In this document: positions 9,435 to 17,489 of the stretch, piece after piece
Layout of the letters: every line of letters starts with the position of its first letter
How positions within the stretch are numbered: position 1 is the stretch's first letter
Assembly: GCA_902760645.1 (NCBI GenBank)
Contig: CACWHC010000014.1
Coordinates: 76,063-140,062 of the forward strand
Length of the DNA: 64,000 bases
Source of the DNA: an uncultured bacterium
GTDB taxonomy: Bacteria > Cyanobacteriota > Vampirovibrionia > Gastranaerophilales > Gastranaerophilaceae
Reading direction: 5' to 3'
Notes under the pieces: generated by a model
Told to the model about the DNA's origin: nothing
Database searches by the model: none
What the model saw: the letters and a program-made list of their open reading frames with translations, nothing else
Program-made: the position numbers and the translations under genes

Positions 9435-9932
9435 TTAAATATCGTATTTTTTATGCAGTTTTTCAATCTTTGCTTCACGCGAATCAAAAGCATTTATTAT
9501 AACTTCAGGATTTTTACTTGCAAGTTCTTTTTCGTAATCGTCTAAATATTTAACAATTACAGCAGTTCTTTCTATTTGTGTCGGAGCATTTTTAATATCT
9601 TCACAAACTTTTTGTACTTCTGAAGGTTTGTTATATTTAAGTTTTTTGGAAATTAATGCTGCACCCTGTCTAAACTTCATAATAAGACAGGTTCCTGCAT
9701 TTGAAAACGTCAAAGGCGGATAAAATTTATCACCATTTATGTGGCTTATATAAAAACTATTCCCGATATCAAGGTTATAATATTTAGTATCCGCAAGAAA
9801 TTCTCCAACACTGTCAAGTTTATTTAGTACTTTATCAGGCAATGTTGATATATATTTGTGTGAATCACTCTTAAACCTCAATGCAGTAAAGGTTTGAGTA
9901 TTATTGTATGACTGAATATTGTTAATTTTCAT
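9435..9932 (-). CDS. Hypothetical protein with short N-terminal TFTALRF motif
   Basis: About 165 residues, soluble, family not recognised. I prefer ATG 9932 (MKINNIQSYNN), which has CAGG 7 bp upstream, over the longer frame from 9983. The first ~20 residues are Asn/Gln/Ser-rich and end in TFTALRF. That layout resembles the AFKGEQ leader of the gene at 21043 and may be a lineage-specific N-terminal tag. The body is mixed alpha/beta with a helical, charged C-terminus. It ends 9 bp from the end of the 6837 gene (convergent). Confidence 0.65.
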   Translation of the reverse strand: MKINNIQSYNNTQTFTALRFKSDSHKYISTLPDKVLNKLDSVGEFLADTKYYNLDIGNSFYISHINGDKFYPPLTFSNAGTCLIMKFRQGAALISKKLKYNKPSEVQKVCEDIKNAPTQIERTAVIVKYLDDYEKELASKNPEVIINAFDSREAKIEKLHKKYDI

Positions 9933-10059
9933 AGTGAGCCTGTACTTTACTGGAAGTATACAATATAAAATTATTTGTTGCAAATGTTTATCAATGATTA
10001 TTTAATTTAACACTTGATATAAGATAAAATTATCTTTGAGATTGAGATTTTATTTTTAA

Positions 10060-10989
10060 TTATTTAATATGAATTTTATTTATAAATTTTCTTAATTTGG
10101 GAATTAGAATCGGAGCATAATTTTTATTGATTCCTGTAATTGGTTTTGTGTTTAAAACAGTTGTTTTAGGAGTTTGAGCGTACAATTCTAATATTACTAT
10201 TTCAGGAGGATTTAAAAATCTCATTTCGCTCGTTGTTGCAACTCCGCCACTTACATATAAATGTTTATTATTTTCTACGATATACCCTTTACGGTATCTT
10301 TGACCGTATTTAGACGGAACAGCAAAAGAACCGATTATCGGAAATACAGTTTCTCCACCATGAGTATGTCCACTTAATGTCAAAGACACAAATTCCGGCA
10401 TATCTGCAAAAGAATCCGGATTATGTGCAAGCACGATTGTAGGAGTATTTTTATATTTTGTACCAATTACCTTTGCAGGAATACTTTTGTAGTGCCACAA
10501 GTCTTTAAACCCAACAATTCTTACGGGAATTTTTTGAGGATATATAAACAAATCCTGATGCTCAAGTAACGGGATTTCTGCCATTTTATATATTTGTGGA
10601 ATTACGTTTGGTGGGTCATAGTCATGATTGCCCATGATTGCAACTGTTCCGAATTTTCCTTTGAATTTTTTTAATACATTTGCAACATCTTCTTTTTTAC
10701 AGTCTTTATATGTTATGGACTTTGCATCTAAATCACCTGCCAGTACCACTAAATCCGGTTGCGACTTATTAACTTTATTTGCTATTTTTTCAAGTTTTTG
10801 TATATTTACAAATTTTGTTCCAAGATGTATATCTGCTACAACAGCAATTTTAAAGCCATCAATATTTTTATCCCAATTTGGAACATATATTTTTTGTTTT
10901 TTTACAATCAGTAGATTGGGTTCCATAACAAATATATCAAGTCCGATAACCAGACAAAATATTAATAGAAATAGCATAAATTTTTTCAT
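10060..10989 (-). CDS. Membrane-anchored metallophosphoesterase (YaeI/YkuE-like)
   Basis: Calcineurin-like dinuclear metal hydrolase. One N-terminal membrane helix (residues ~3-20) is followed by the family motifs: DIHLG (~53), GDLD (~85), GNHDYD (~120), then AHNPD and SGHTHGGE (~207). This arrangement matches the YaeI/YkuE group, which acts on phosphoesters at the membrane (UDP-diacylglucosamine hydrolysis in some members). 309 residues is normal. The substrate cannot be read from sequence. A second metallophosphoesterase of another subgroup is at 35585. Confidence 0.88.
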   Translation of the reverse strand: MKKFMLFLLIFCLVIGLDIFVMEPNLLIVKKQKIYVPNWDKNIDGFKIAVVADIHLGTKFVNIQKLEKIANKVNKSQPDLVVLAGDLDAKSITYKDCKKEDVANVLKKFKGKFGTVAIMGNHDYDPPNVIPQIYKMAEIPLLEHQDLFIYPQKIPVRIVGFKDLWHYKSIPAKVIGTKYKNTPTIVLAHNPDSFADMPEFVSLTLSGHTHGGETVFPIIGSFAVPSKYGQRYRKGYIVENNKHLYVSGGVATTSEMRFLNPPEIVILELYAQTPKTTVLNTKPITGINKNYAPILIPKLRKFINKIHIK

Positions 10990-11310
10990 AGAATTATATT
11001 ATATCAAATACAATGTTTTTAGAATTATAAATACAAAGGACAAGAGGAAAGTTTAGGTTCTGGTTGTAATTTAATATACAAAACAAGATGTAATTAACTT
11101 ATACGCTCTATTTCGACAATGTCATTTTCAGACATATTTTACACTTAAAAATTAATGATTATGGGACAATTTTGACAGCTATTAAAAACTTAATAAATCT
11201 ATCTAAAACTATTATCCTCTGTATCTGAGTGGGGAAATAGTGGGGAAAAAGTCATTTTTTGCAATAAAAAAGACTTTCATAAAATGTCTGAAAGCCTTGT
11301 TATATTTATC
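10990..11310. other. Gene-free stretch left of the tRNA-Ile remnants
   Basis: No convincing coding frame. Near 11263-11298 a GACTTTCA/TGAAAG hairpin is followed on the minus strand by a T-run. It looks like the old terminator of a tRNA-Ile gene whose 3' end is now the fragment at 11311. The rest is AT-rich with nothing recognisable. Confidence 0.5.
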
Positions 11311-11457
11311 TGGGCCGCAGTGGACTCGTCTTGGATTTGCTCCACGCTCGGAAAGTTTCACCTTTGTGCCTTTTCGGCACAGTCGGCTCAATTTCCTCGC
11401 TATCCGGATTTCGTTCGTTATACTCACTTCATCCGTCCGCAAATCCGCCGAACCACC
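11311..11457 (-). other. tRNA-Ile 3' end whose T-loop is split by a ~120-bp palindrome-ended insert
   Basis: On the minus strand, 11457-11449 reads GGTGGTTCG and 11328-11311 reads CGAGTCCACTGCGGCCCA: the two sides of the tRNA-Ile T-arm and its 3' acceptor. Between them lies a ~120-bp, GC-richer insert whose ends are an inverted repeat (GGATTTGC at 11333-11340, GCAAATCC at 11439-11446). The remaining tRNA is absent. This is a tRNA remnant invaded by a small non-coding element. Short open frames through it are not credible genes. Confidence 0.65.
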
Positions 11458-11484
11458 ATTTGAGTGTTTCTCGCCCTACTACAT

Positions 11485-11524
11485 ATATGACAAAGGATAG
11501 GTAAAAACCTATCCTTTGTCATAT
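11485..11524. repeat. 18-bp perfect hairpin abutting the displaced tRNA-Ile 3' half
   Basis: Two 18-nt arms (11485-11502 and 11507-11524) match perfectly around an AAAA loop. It sits at the 3' end of the tRNA fragment at 11524 on the minus strand, where the intact tRNA-Ile has its terminator. It could act in termination or processing, though no T-run follows. Confidence 0.6.
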
Positions 11525-11565
11525 GGGCCGCAGTAGACTCGAACCACCGACCTCACCCTTATCAG
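11524..11565 (-). other. Displaced tRNA-Ile 3' half, att-like repeat (left end of island)
   Basis: These 42 bp match positions 13610-13651 of the intact tRNA-Ile with one mismatch, running from the anticodon loop to the discriminator base. Such a 3'-half duplication is the usual scar of an element integrated by a tyrosine recombinase into a tRNA. The 2.0 kb between the copies holds a fic gene and an integrase fragment. Confidence 0.8.
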
Positions 11566-11720
11566 TGGAAACTCTTGCATTGATTGAGTTTCAACTATAT
11601 TGATATATCTTAAATTCCCGCCTATTTTTTAAAATCAGTCAATGCCCATAAAACTCAAAAAATATCAACACCACTCCACAAATATTACACAAAAATTTTA
11701 CCTATATAAAAATGTAAATA

Positions 11721-12827
11721 CTAATCACCGTCTATTAATGTAATCAATTCTTCAAAAGCATACAAGTTGCTCCTGTTACCGCTTGCTTCTCTAATTAACT
11801 TTATAACAGAACTTTCAGCTAATTTTTGTAATATTGAATTTGCGGTATTCTTATTCATAATTTGAGCGTCTTTTGCAAATGTTGTTGTAGTAAATATTGG
11901 TTTAGCAAAAATTGCGTCAAGAATATTTGCTGTATATTGTGATTTTGTTGTTTCTTGAACAATATGCTTCATTTTATCCGAAAGTTTCAATATCTCATTT
12001 ATTTTTAAAGTATTATTCTGTGATTGTTCAATAATCGCTTGTAAAAAGAATGTTATCCAATCTTGCCAATTATTATCTTGAGTGATATTTCTGAGGTGAA
12101 AATAGTATTCTTCCCTATGTGCTTCAAAATATTCACTAAGATAAAATATCGGTTCAGACAAATAATTTTTTGAATATAAAAACAAAGGTATCATCATTCT
12201 GCCTAATCTGCCGTTACCGTCTAAAAACGGGTGTATTATTTCAAACTGTGCATGCATAATGCCAAGTTGAATAAGAATATCGTCATAGTCAGAATTAACA
12301 AATTTTTCCCATTCATCAAGATAATCCATTATTTCGTTAGGTGCAGGCGGAACAAAAGAAGCCGTTTCAATAGTTGAATTTTTAGGACCAATCCAATTTT
12401 GTACTCGTCTAAATTCACCTCTTGCTTTATTTTCGCCTCTTACTCCGTCTAACAATACAGAATGAATATCTCTTATCATATTCAAATGTATAAAAGGACG
12501 TTCTCTTAGCAATTTTACAGCATAAGACATAGCATTTTTATAATTTATAATTTCTTGAATATCTTGTGTTTTGTAACCGTCAAAATTTTCTCCTGCTTCG
12601 TGTTTTAACACTTCTGTTAATGTAGCCTGCGTACCCTCTATACGAGATGACATTGTTGATTCTTTTGAAGTCATTGGAGCTAATAAAATGTTAGGATTTA
12701 CCAAATGACTTAATGCTCCGTTATAATTTGATAATGCAGAATTTGACTTTCCTATATAAGGAATTAATTTAACTAAATCTAATTCAATTTCGCTAATCTT
12801 TTTAGGTTTTGACGGTGTATGTGCCAT
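11721..12827 (-). CDS. Fic family protein (class II, self-inhibited AMP transferase)
   Basis: 368 residues. The Fic core motif HPFLDGNGRLGR (~residues 195-207) carries the catalytic His and the nucleotide-binding loop. An N-terminal inhibitory helix of the (S/T)xxxE(G/N) type is visible as SSRIEG (~59-64), marking a class II enzyme that blocks its own ATP site. The C-terminal ~80 residues look like a winged helix (NKNTANSILQKLAESSVIKLI). Fic proteins usually AMPylate target proteins; the target is unknown. It lies inside the tRNA-Ile island. Four palindromic operators precede it, so its own C-terminal DNA-binding domain may autoregulate it. Confidence 0.92.
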   Translation of the reverse strand: MAHTPSKPKKISEIELDLVKLIPYIGKSNSALSNYNGALSHLVNPNILLAPMTSKESTMSSRIEGTQATLTEVLKHEAGENFDGYKTQDIQEIINYKNAMSYAVKLLRERPFIHLNMIRDIHSVLLDGVRGENKARGEFRRVQNWIGPKNSTIETASFVPPAPNEIMDYLDEWEKFVNSDYDDILIQLGIMHAQFEIIHPFLDGNGRLGRMMIPLFLYSKNYLSEPIFYLSEYFEAHREEYYFHLRNITQDNNWQDWITFFLQAIIEQSQNNTLKINEILKLSDKMKHIVQETTKSQYTANILDAIFAKPIFTTTTFAKDAQIMNKNTANSILQKLAESSVIKLIREASGNRSNLYAFEELITLIDGD

Positions 12828-12864
12828 GATAATCTCCTTTTCTATAGTGTATCATAAATATTAT

Positions 12865-12984
12865 TTGTGCACAATATTTCATAAAAAATTGTTCATAAAT
12901 CAATTTGTGCACAATTAAGACATGACAAATTTATTTGTGCACAAAAAATGGTAAAAATTTGCGAACAAATTATTTTGTGCACAA
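12865..12984. promoter_or_regulatory. Four phased TTGTGCACAA palindromic operators upstream of fic
   Basis: The 10-bp palindrome TTGTGCACAA occurs at 12865, 12905, 12935 and 12975. Spacings are 40, 30 and 40 bp, all whole helical turns, so the sites lie on one face of the DNA. The first is 38 bp from the fic ATG. This looks like cooperative repressor binding, probably controlling fic. The rest of 12828-13125 holds no gene. Confidence 0.8.
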
Positions 12985-13125
12985 TGTTTAATACACAAAT
13001 TTATATACTCTATCAATCTTCCATATCAGGCAGAAGTTCATACAGTTCATTATAAAAATCTTTGCTATCTATGTTATTAGTTACGACTTTTTGTAACTGC
13101 TTTTCCGCAGAATAAATCACTATTT

Positions 13126-13458
13126 ATGAGTAAAGTGTTGCGTGAAGTGCTTGAAAAGAAGTATAAGACGGAGTTTGAGAATGAATATGTCTTTACAAAC
13201 CCTGAAACAGGTACAAAGTACAATGACATCAAAAAGGCTTTTAAAACGGTGTGTAAAATAGCACAGGTTGAAGATTTCCGTTTTCATGATTTGCGTCATA
13301 CAAGTGCAACCAGAATGGTTCAAGCATGTGTACCTATAAATGTTGTACAGAAAATACTTAACCACGCAAGCGTAACAACCACTATGAGATACTCTCACAC
13401 CATGAGAGAACAGGAACAAAATGCCGTTGAATTATTGTCGTCTTACAGCGTAGCTTGA
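13126..13458 (+). pseudogene. Tyrosine integrase, C-terminal remnant
   Basis: 110 residues matching only the C-terminal catalytic half of phage/ICE integrases. It keeps HDLRHTSATR (His and second catalytic Arg), NHASVTTTMRYSH (late His and the Tyr nucleophile) and a C-terminal tail. The N-terminal SAM-like domain and the first catalytic Arg are gone. The ATG has no good Shine-Dalgarno. It lies 150 bp from the intact tRNA-Ile, the usual place of an island integrase, so it is most likely the dead integrase of this island. Confidence 0.85.
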
Positions 13459-13565
13459 TGAATATTGATTTATTTTTATTCATTTTTATGTGTTTTTACT
13501 GATTTTAAGAACTATGCCATTACACAAATATTACACAAAACCTATTCAACCCCGTTTAAGCATTA

Positions 13566-13593
13566 AAAAAGCAAGGTCTAAAAGCCTTGCTAT
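13566..13593 (-). terminator. Terminator of tRNA-Ile
   Basis: GCAAGG and CCTTGC form a stem around an 8-nt loop, followed on the minus strand by six T. It lies 17 bp after the tRNA 3' end. Confidence 0.8.
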
Positions 13594-13609
13594 TATTGAG
13601 TTTTAAATC

Positions 13610-13683
<74 letters not shown>

Positions 13684-13743
13684 ATATCAAATGCTTATTT
13701 ATATTAGCATAAATATATTAAATTTTCACCTGGAGCATTTGAG

Positions 13744-13824
13744 ACCCTTATCAGGCCTCTCGAAAAACAATTCACCGGATTGTTTTTCTCGGCAGAGTGC
13801 TCTAACCACCTGAGCTAGCAGCCC
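13744..13824 (-). pseudogene. Broken tRNA-Ile copy carrying a palindromic insert
   Basis: 13824-13798 (minus) is an exact tRNA-Ile 5' half from the acceptor through the D-arm, and 13755-13744 gives CCTGATAAGGGT of the anticodon arm. Between them lies a 42-bp insert that folds as a hairpin (GAAAAACAAT/ATTGTTTTTC, 7-nt loop, with further pairing outside). The T-arm and 3' acceptor are missing, so this cannot be an intron-bearing functional tRNA. Confidence 0.75.
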
Positions 13825-13984
13825 ATATATCGTGCATTAAATGCTATTCACATTCAGCATGAACAAATCTACTATAAACATTTTTGAAAATCAAGTCTTT
13901 TATTTTTGTTGATTGTTACGATTTATTTAATTACAAATAATTACAACACATAATTTTCCATGCAAAACAAATTTATAATATAAA

Positions 13985-14008
13985 AATCGCCTGATTATTC
14001 AGGCGATT
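13985..14008 (-). terminator. Terminator for the small genes at 14072-14531
   Basis: A 10-bp perfect stem (AATCGCCTGA/TCAGGCGATT) with a 4-nt loop, followed on the minus strand by TTTTATA. The stretch 13825-14071 contains no gene. Confidence 0.75.
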
Positions 14009-14071
14009 AACATAAACTATTTAGTTTTTTACTATCCCAAATCTCGGTAGCCGTATCTTAACAAAGGGGGG

Positions 14072-14302
14072 TTACGTTATTGAAAAACCGTGTTCTTTAT
14101 ACTGTCTTAATTTGCTTAAATACCAGCTTTTTGCTTGCAAATTTTCAATATTTTCCTTGATTTCTGCCAATTCATCAAGTAATATATTTAATTCTTTTCT
14201 TACCGGAACCGCATTATCCGGAATTTCTGTCTTTGCATTTTCGGTTACTTCTGTCCAGTCGGGTACAAAGCAGCCGTTTGCAAATAATTCTTTCATATCC
14301 AT
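14072..14302 (-). CDS. Small hypothetical protein
   Basis: A 76-residue acidic protein (from ATG 14302, chosen because GAGG lies about 10 bp upstream; a TTG at 14308 is too close to it). The C-terminal half is helical and probably coiled (RKELNILLDELAEIKENIENLQ). No family recognised. It is cotranscribed with the next small gene (19-bp gap to 14322) and ends before a clear terminator. Confidence 0.6.
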   Translation of the reverse strand: MDMKELFANGCFVPDWTEVTENAKTEIPDNAVPVRKELNILLDELAEIKENIENLQAKSWYLSKLRQYKEHGFSIT

Positions 14303-14321
14303 AATCAACAGCCTCTTTGTT

Positions 14322-14531
14322 TTAGTCCTTTTGAGTAATAAATGAATGGAATAAATCTACTAAATCAAATTTTCCGTATTTAAACGGTACAAGCTTTTCA
14401 TCATATTCACTGTCGGTAATTTCCTGTAAATCACACATCTGTTTATAACTGAGTGAATTGAAATCAAAACTCGTCATTTCTGCGTAATCTACCATCATCT
14501 CATCCGTATCAAGAATTTTTTTATTTTTCAT
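14322..14531 (-). CDS. Small hypothetical protein
   Basis: 69 residues, acidic, with Asp/Glu-rich N-terminus (DTDEMMVDYAEM) and aromatic C-terminus. AGAGGAG lies 8 bp before the ATG, a strong ribosome site, which supports a real gene. First gene of a two-gene minus-strand unit. No family recognised. Confidence 0.65.
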   Translation of the reverse strand: MKNKKILDTDEMMVDYAEMTSFDFNSLSYKQMCDLQEITDSEYDEKLVPFKYGKFDLVDLFHSFITQKD

Positions 14532-14675
14532 AACACACTCCTCTGAAATATCCTAAGTACAATTTGTCTATCGGTTATATGTTTTAAAATCTTTAGTATT
14601 TGTGTGTTATTTGTTACATATTTTTACATAATTAATTTCTCTTTTAATATTTTTTTTAAATTTGTAATATAAATT

Positions 14676-14698
14676 AATAGCCAACAGGCTATTTTTTA
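14676..14698 (+). terminator. Terminator-like hairpin in the 335-bp gap before the LuxR-type gene
   Basis: AATAGCC/GGCTATT around AACA followed by six T is a good plus-strand terminator. No plus-strand gene lies upstream, so it either ends an unseen short RNA or acts as a leader element for the gene at 14867. The rest of 14532-14866 is AT-rich with nothing else recognised. Confidence 0.55.
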
Positions 14699-14866
14699 TT
14701 GCGGTGTTTTTCATAATTAAATAAGTCGATATTTATTGTATATCAAGGTTTTTCAGAATGCAAAATTTCAAAATATGTTAATTTGGAAGTATCATTAACT
14801 ATTCTGGCTGTGATTAATTTTCTGAATATTAAATATATAATAAAGATATGGATGTGGGGAGAGAAA

Positions 14867-15127
14867 ATGAATTACAGTAAATTTTTACAACATAACAATT
14901 TAGAATATAGTGCATTAGTTGATTACAGTAAAGTAAGATTGTCAATTCGTGAAAGAAAAGTTTTAAAACTTGCTGCTCTCGGATTAGATAATCCCGATAT
15001 AGGTAAGATATTATACATTAGTCCGCATACTGTAAAAGCACATTTAAAAAAGACATTCAGAAAACTTGACGTATCAAATCGTACGGAGGCTGTCTATGTT
15101 GCTGTTAAAAATCATATCATTGAGTAG
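14867..15127 (+). CDS. Single-domain LuxR/GerE-type DNA-binding protein
   Basis: An 86-residue protein made almost only of a LuxR-type helix-turn-helix (LSIRERKVLKLAALGLDNPDIGKIL...SPHTVKAHLKKTFRKLDVSNRTEA). It has no receiver or ligand domain, so it resembles GerE-like stand-alone regulators. The start is ATG 14867, preceded by GGGGAGAGAAA; the frame upstream to 14783 has no ribosome site. A GTTAACA...TGTTAAC inverted repeat lies just after the stop (15127-15151) and may be an operator. Confidence 0.85.
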   Translation: MNYSKFLQHNNLEYSALVDYSKVRLSIRERKVLKLAALGLDNPDIGKILYISPHTVKAHLKKTFRKLDVSNRTEAVYVAVKNHIIE

Positions 15128-15159
15128 TTAACATCTGTTTTTGTGTTAACATTTACTCT

Positions 15160-15510
15160 ATGGAAAATATGAGTTTAAAAAATTATGCATATATAGGTGA
15201 TGCTGTTTGGGAGCTTAAAATTCGTTCCAAAACAATTACTCAGACTAATAATGCCCGTAATCTGCATAAGCTTACTACAGAAAAAGTAAAAGCTTCATAT
15301 CAGACAGAATGTTTACATGCTTTAGAAGAATTTTTGACCGATGAAGAAAAAGAAATTTCCAGAAGAGGACGTAATCTTCCTATTCCAATCGGCAGACGTC
15401 AAATTCAGACAGAATATCGTCAGGCAACCGCTTTTGAAGCATTAATCGGGTGGTGGTATTTACATGACCAAAACAGATTGGAAGAAGTGTATAAAATACT
15501 TGAATTATAA
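15160..15510 (+). CDS. mrnC: Mini-ribonuclease III
   Basis: An RNase III catalytic domain without the dsRNA-binding domain, as in MrnC, which trims 23S rRNA ends. Visible motifs: YIGDAVWELKIR at the N-terminus (metal-binding Asp) and YRQATAFEALIGWWYL near the C-terminus (metal-binding Glu), with RGRN between. 116 residues is slightly short for the family. An ATG three codons in (15169) is an alternative start; neither has a strong Shine-Dalgarno. Confidence 0.9.
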   Translation: MENMSLKNYAYIGDAVWELKIRSKTITQTNNARNLHKLTTEKVKASYQTECLHALEEFLTDEEKEISRRGRNLPIPIGRRQIQTEYRQATAFEALIGWWYLHDQNRLEEVYKILEL

Positions 15511-15788
15511 AAATCGAATCAAAAAACTGTTATTTTGCACCTGAAAATCGATTAAATATTGTTAAAAATACACTCAAAATCCAAAAATTTACAATTCTGA
15601 AAACGCTTGATATGAGATTGTTTCGGCATTTATCAGACTTGCAAAAAATCAACACGGGGTTGAAATTTTAAATTTTTGTACTATCATAATTATATAATTT
15701 TTATTCTTGAGAGCCGAAACTTGACACAATACAAAGAGATAGCGGATAGCTTTTAGGGATTTACAATTTACAACCAGAGGATTACATT

Positions 15789-16496
15789 TTGAAAAAACTA
15801 TTACTTTTCACTATCATGTTAGTGACATTGTGCTTTGTGCCTGCTCAGGCTGCCGATATTAATACGGTAAAAGCAATGATTGCGAAACAGGCTATTGAAA
15901 TGGGAGTAGAACCGGCAATGGCTTTGAGTATTGCAAGAACAGAGTCCGGTTTCAATCATAATGCTCGCTCAAGACATGGTGCAGTAGGAGTATTTCAATT
16001 AATGCCTTCCACGGCGAAGAGAATGGGGCTTAATCCATACTCATTGAGTGATAACATCAAGGGTGGAATTATGTATTACAAATCCATGTACAAGATGTTT
16101 GGCTCTGTTGAGTTGGCGTTAGCTGCATACAATGCGGGACCTGGTAATGTTAAACGTTACAACAAAACTGTTCCGCCGTTTGCAGAAACAAAGAATTTTG
16201 TCAGTAAAATTATGAAGGATTATAATCATTTAAAAGCTAATCCTGATAACGTCATCAAAGCAGCAAAGGCTGCTTCTGCCCAAAAAACTGCAGCACAGAA
16301 AACTGCTGCACAAAAGGTTGCAGCTGTAAACAAGTCGGCTGTGGCGCAACATGCCGTTACAACTGCAAAAGCCGTACAGGCAAAAGTTCAACCTGCTCCT
16401 GAATTAGTTCAGGTAAAAGAGGTTGCAGCCAAAGTGGAAGTTGTTGATGAAACTCCGGCAGAGTTAGAAGTCGAAGTAAAAGCACTTGCTATTTAG
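15789..16496 (+). CDS. Secreted lytic transglycosylase (SLT domain)
   Basis: Cleaves peptidoglycan glycan strands in the periplasm. A TTG start with AGAGGA 8 bp upstream gives a signal peptide (KKLLLFTIMLVTLCFVPAQA). The SLT fold follows: ARTESGFN with the catalytic Glu, GAVGVFQLMPSTAKRMG and [12 protein letters not shown]. The C-terminal ~85 residues are Ala/Lys-rich repeats (QKTAAQKTAAQK) and an acidic tail, probably a flexible linker or wall tether. The 278 bp upstream hold no recognised riboswitch. Convergent with a second SLT gene. Confidence 0.92.
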   Translation: MKKLLLFTIMLVTLCFVPAQAADINTVKAMIAKQAIEMGVEPAMALSIARTESGFNHNARSRHGAVGVFQLMPSTAKRMGLNPYSLSDNIKGGIMYYKSMYKMFGSVELALAAYNAGPGNVKRYNKTVPPFAETKNFVSKIMKDYNHLKANPDNVIKAAKAASAQKTAAQKTAAQKVAAVNKSAVAQHAVTTAKAVQAKVQPAPELVQVKEVAAKVEVVDETPAELEVEVKALAI

Positions 16497-16521
16497 TACT
16501 TCTGACACTTAACAAAAAATT

Positions 16522-16555
16522 AAAAGACTCCGATTTCATAAACCGGAGTCTTTTT
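16522..16555. terminator. Bidirectional terminator between the two SLT genes
   Basis: AAAAGACTCCG pairs with CGGAGTCTTTT around an 11-nt loop, with A- and T-runs on both sides. Confidence 0.9.
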
Positions 16556-16560
16556 GTATT

Positions 16561-17313
16561 TTACAAATAATTGGCAAGAATATTTTTAACGTAATTTTGA
16601 GTTTCTTTATATGGCGGAACTCCCGAATATTTGTCGACTGCATTTGGTCCTGCATTGTATGCCGCAAGTGCAAGAATTATATTGCCGTTATATTTATTCA
16701 GCATTGATTTCAGGTACTTAACTCCGCCCTCAACGTTTTGGACAGGATTATACGGATCCCTGACACCTAATCCTTTTGCAGTCTGAGGCATTAATTGCAT
16801 TAATCCTATAGCACCTGCTTTTGATTTTGCATTCGGATTAAAACCGGATTCCTGCTTAATAAGAGCTTTTACAAGATTGCTGTCAACACCGTGTTTTTCT
16901 GAAATTTGTTCAACCATATTTAAAATTTGAGATTTTGATGACTGAACGGAATTTCCCTGCATAATTGCGGCAGCCTGAGTTATTGCATTATCTGTTGAAA
17001 GACCTCTTATGGTATTTTGAATATTGGATACGGAATTTGTATCCATAATTTTTGCATTTACGTTCATTGAGGCATTGTTGTTCAACAGCATATTTCCAAA
17101 CGCTGCCGGTTGTGAAGTTTGCAAAATACTTTCAAAACCACTGACAGGTCTGTCGGCAGGGTAAATTGTATCAATAGGATTTTTAACCTGCTGAATGGGG
17201 GATTGCAGCTTATTATGAATGCTTTTGACCTGATTGGTCATTGAAGCATATCGCTGCATAGCTTCCGTCTTTCCGCCGGAATTTAAAAGATGTTGTATCA
17301 TTTCTGAAAACAT
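16561..17313 (-). CDS. Lytic transglycosylase (SLT domain) without signal peptide
   Basis: 250 residues. The N-terminal ~130 residues are Gln/Asn-rich and not a classical signal sequence. The C-terminal SLT domain has [31 protein letters not shown] and ALAAYNAGP. Enzymes of this layout often belong to secretion or pilus machineries that locally open the wall. No such machinery is adjacent here. It converges with the 15789 gene, with which it shares the SLT core but not the ends. Confidence 0.88.
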   Translation of the reverse strand: MFSEMIQHLLNSGGKTEAMQRYASMTNQVKSIHNKLQSPIQQVKNPIDTIYPADRPVSGFESILQTSQPAAFGNMLLNNNASMNVNAKIMDTNSVSNIQNTIRGLSTDNAITQAAAIMQGNSVQSSKSQILNMVEQISEKHGVDSNLVKALIKQESGFNPNAKSKAGAIGLMQLMPQTAKGLGVRDPYNPVQNVEGGVKYLKSMLNKYNGNIILALAAYNAGPNAVDKYSGVPPYKETQNYVKNILANYL

Positions 17314-17489
17314 ATCTCTACTCTACCCTTATCTGATTACCGTAATTATAGAACTAACGACCTCTTTTGTTATCATATAAATTAATGATTTTTATCAGAA
17401 AGTCAATCTTGAATTAGTTTAATTTGTAGTAATTTTTATTTACTGAAAAATATTTCCGTGTTATAAATTTATCTAAAAGGAATGGTGGT

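Noticed and set aside
11212..11500. Overlapping open frames on both strands across the tRNA remnant
   Set aside because: They run through a split tRNA and a palindrome-ended insert, with no ribosome site; they are by-products of the local GC-rich sequence.
13744..13824. tRNA-Ile with an intron
   Set aside because: The T-arm and 3' acceptor are missing, so no functional tRNA could be spliced.
15511..15788. c-di-AMP (ydaO-type) riboswitch before the lytic transglycosylase
   Set aside because: None of the conserved core blocks are present in the 278-bp leader.
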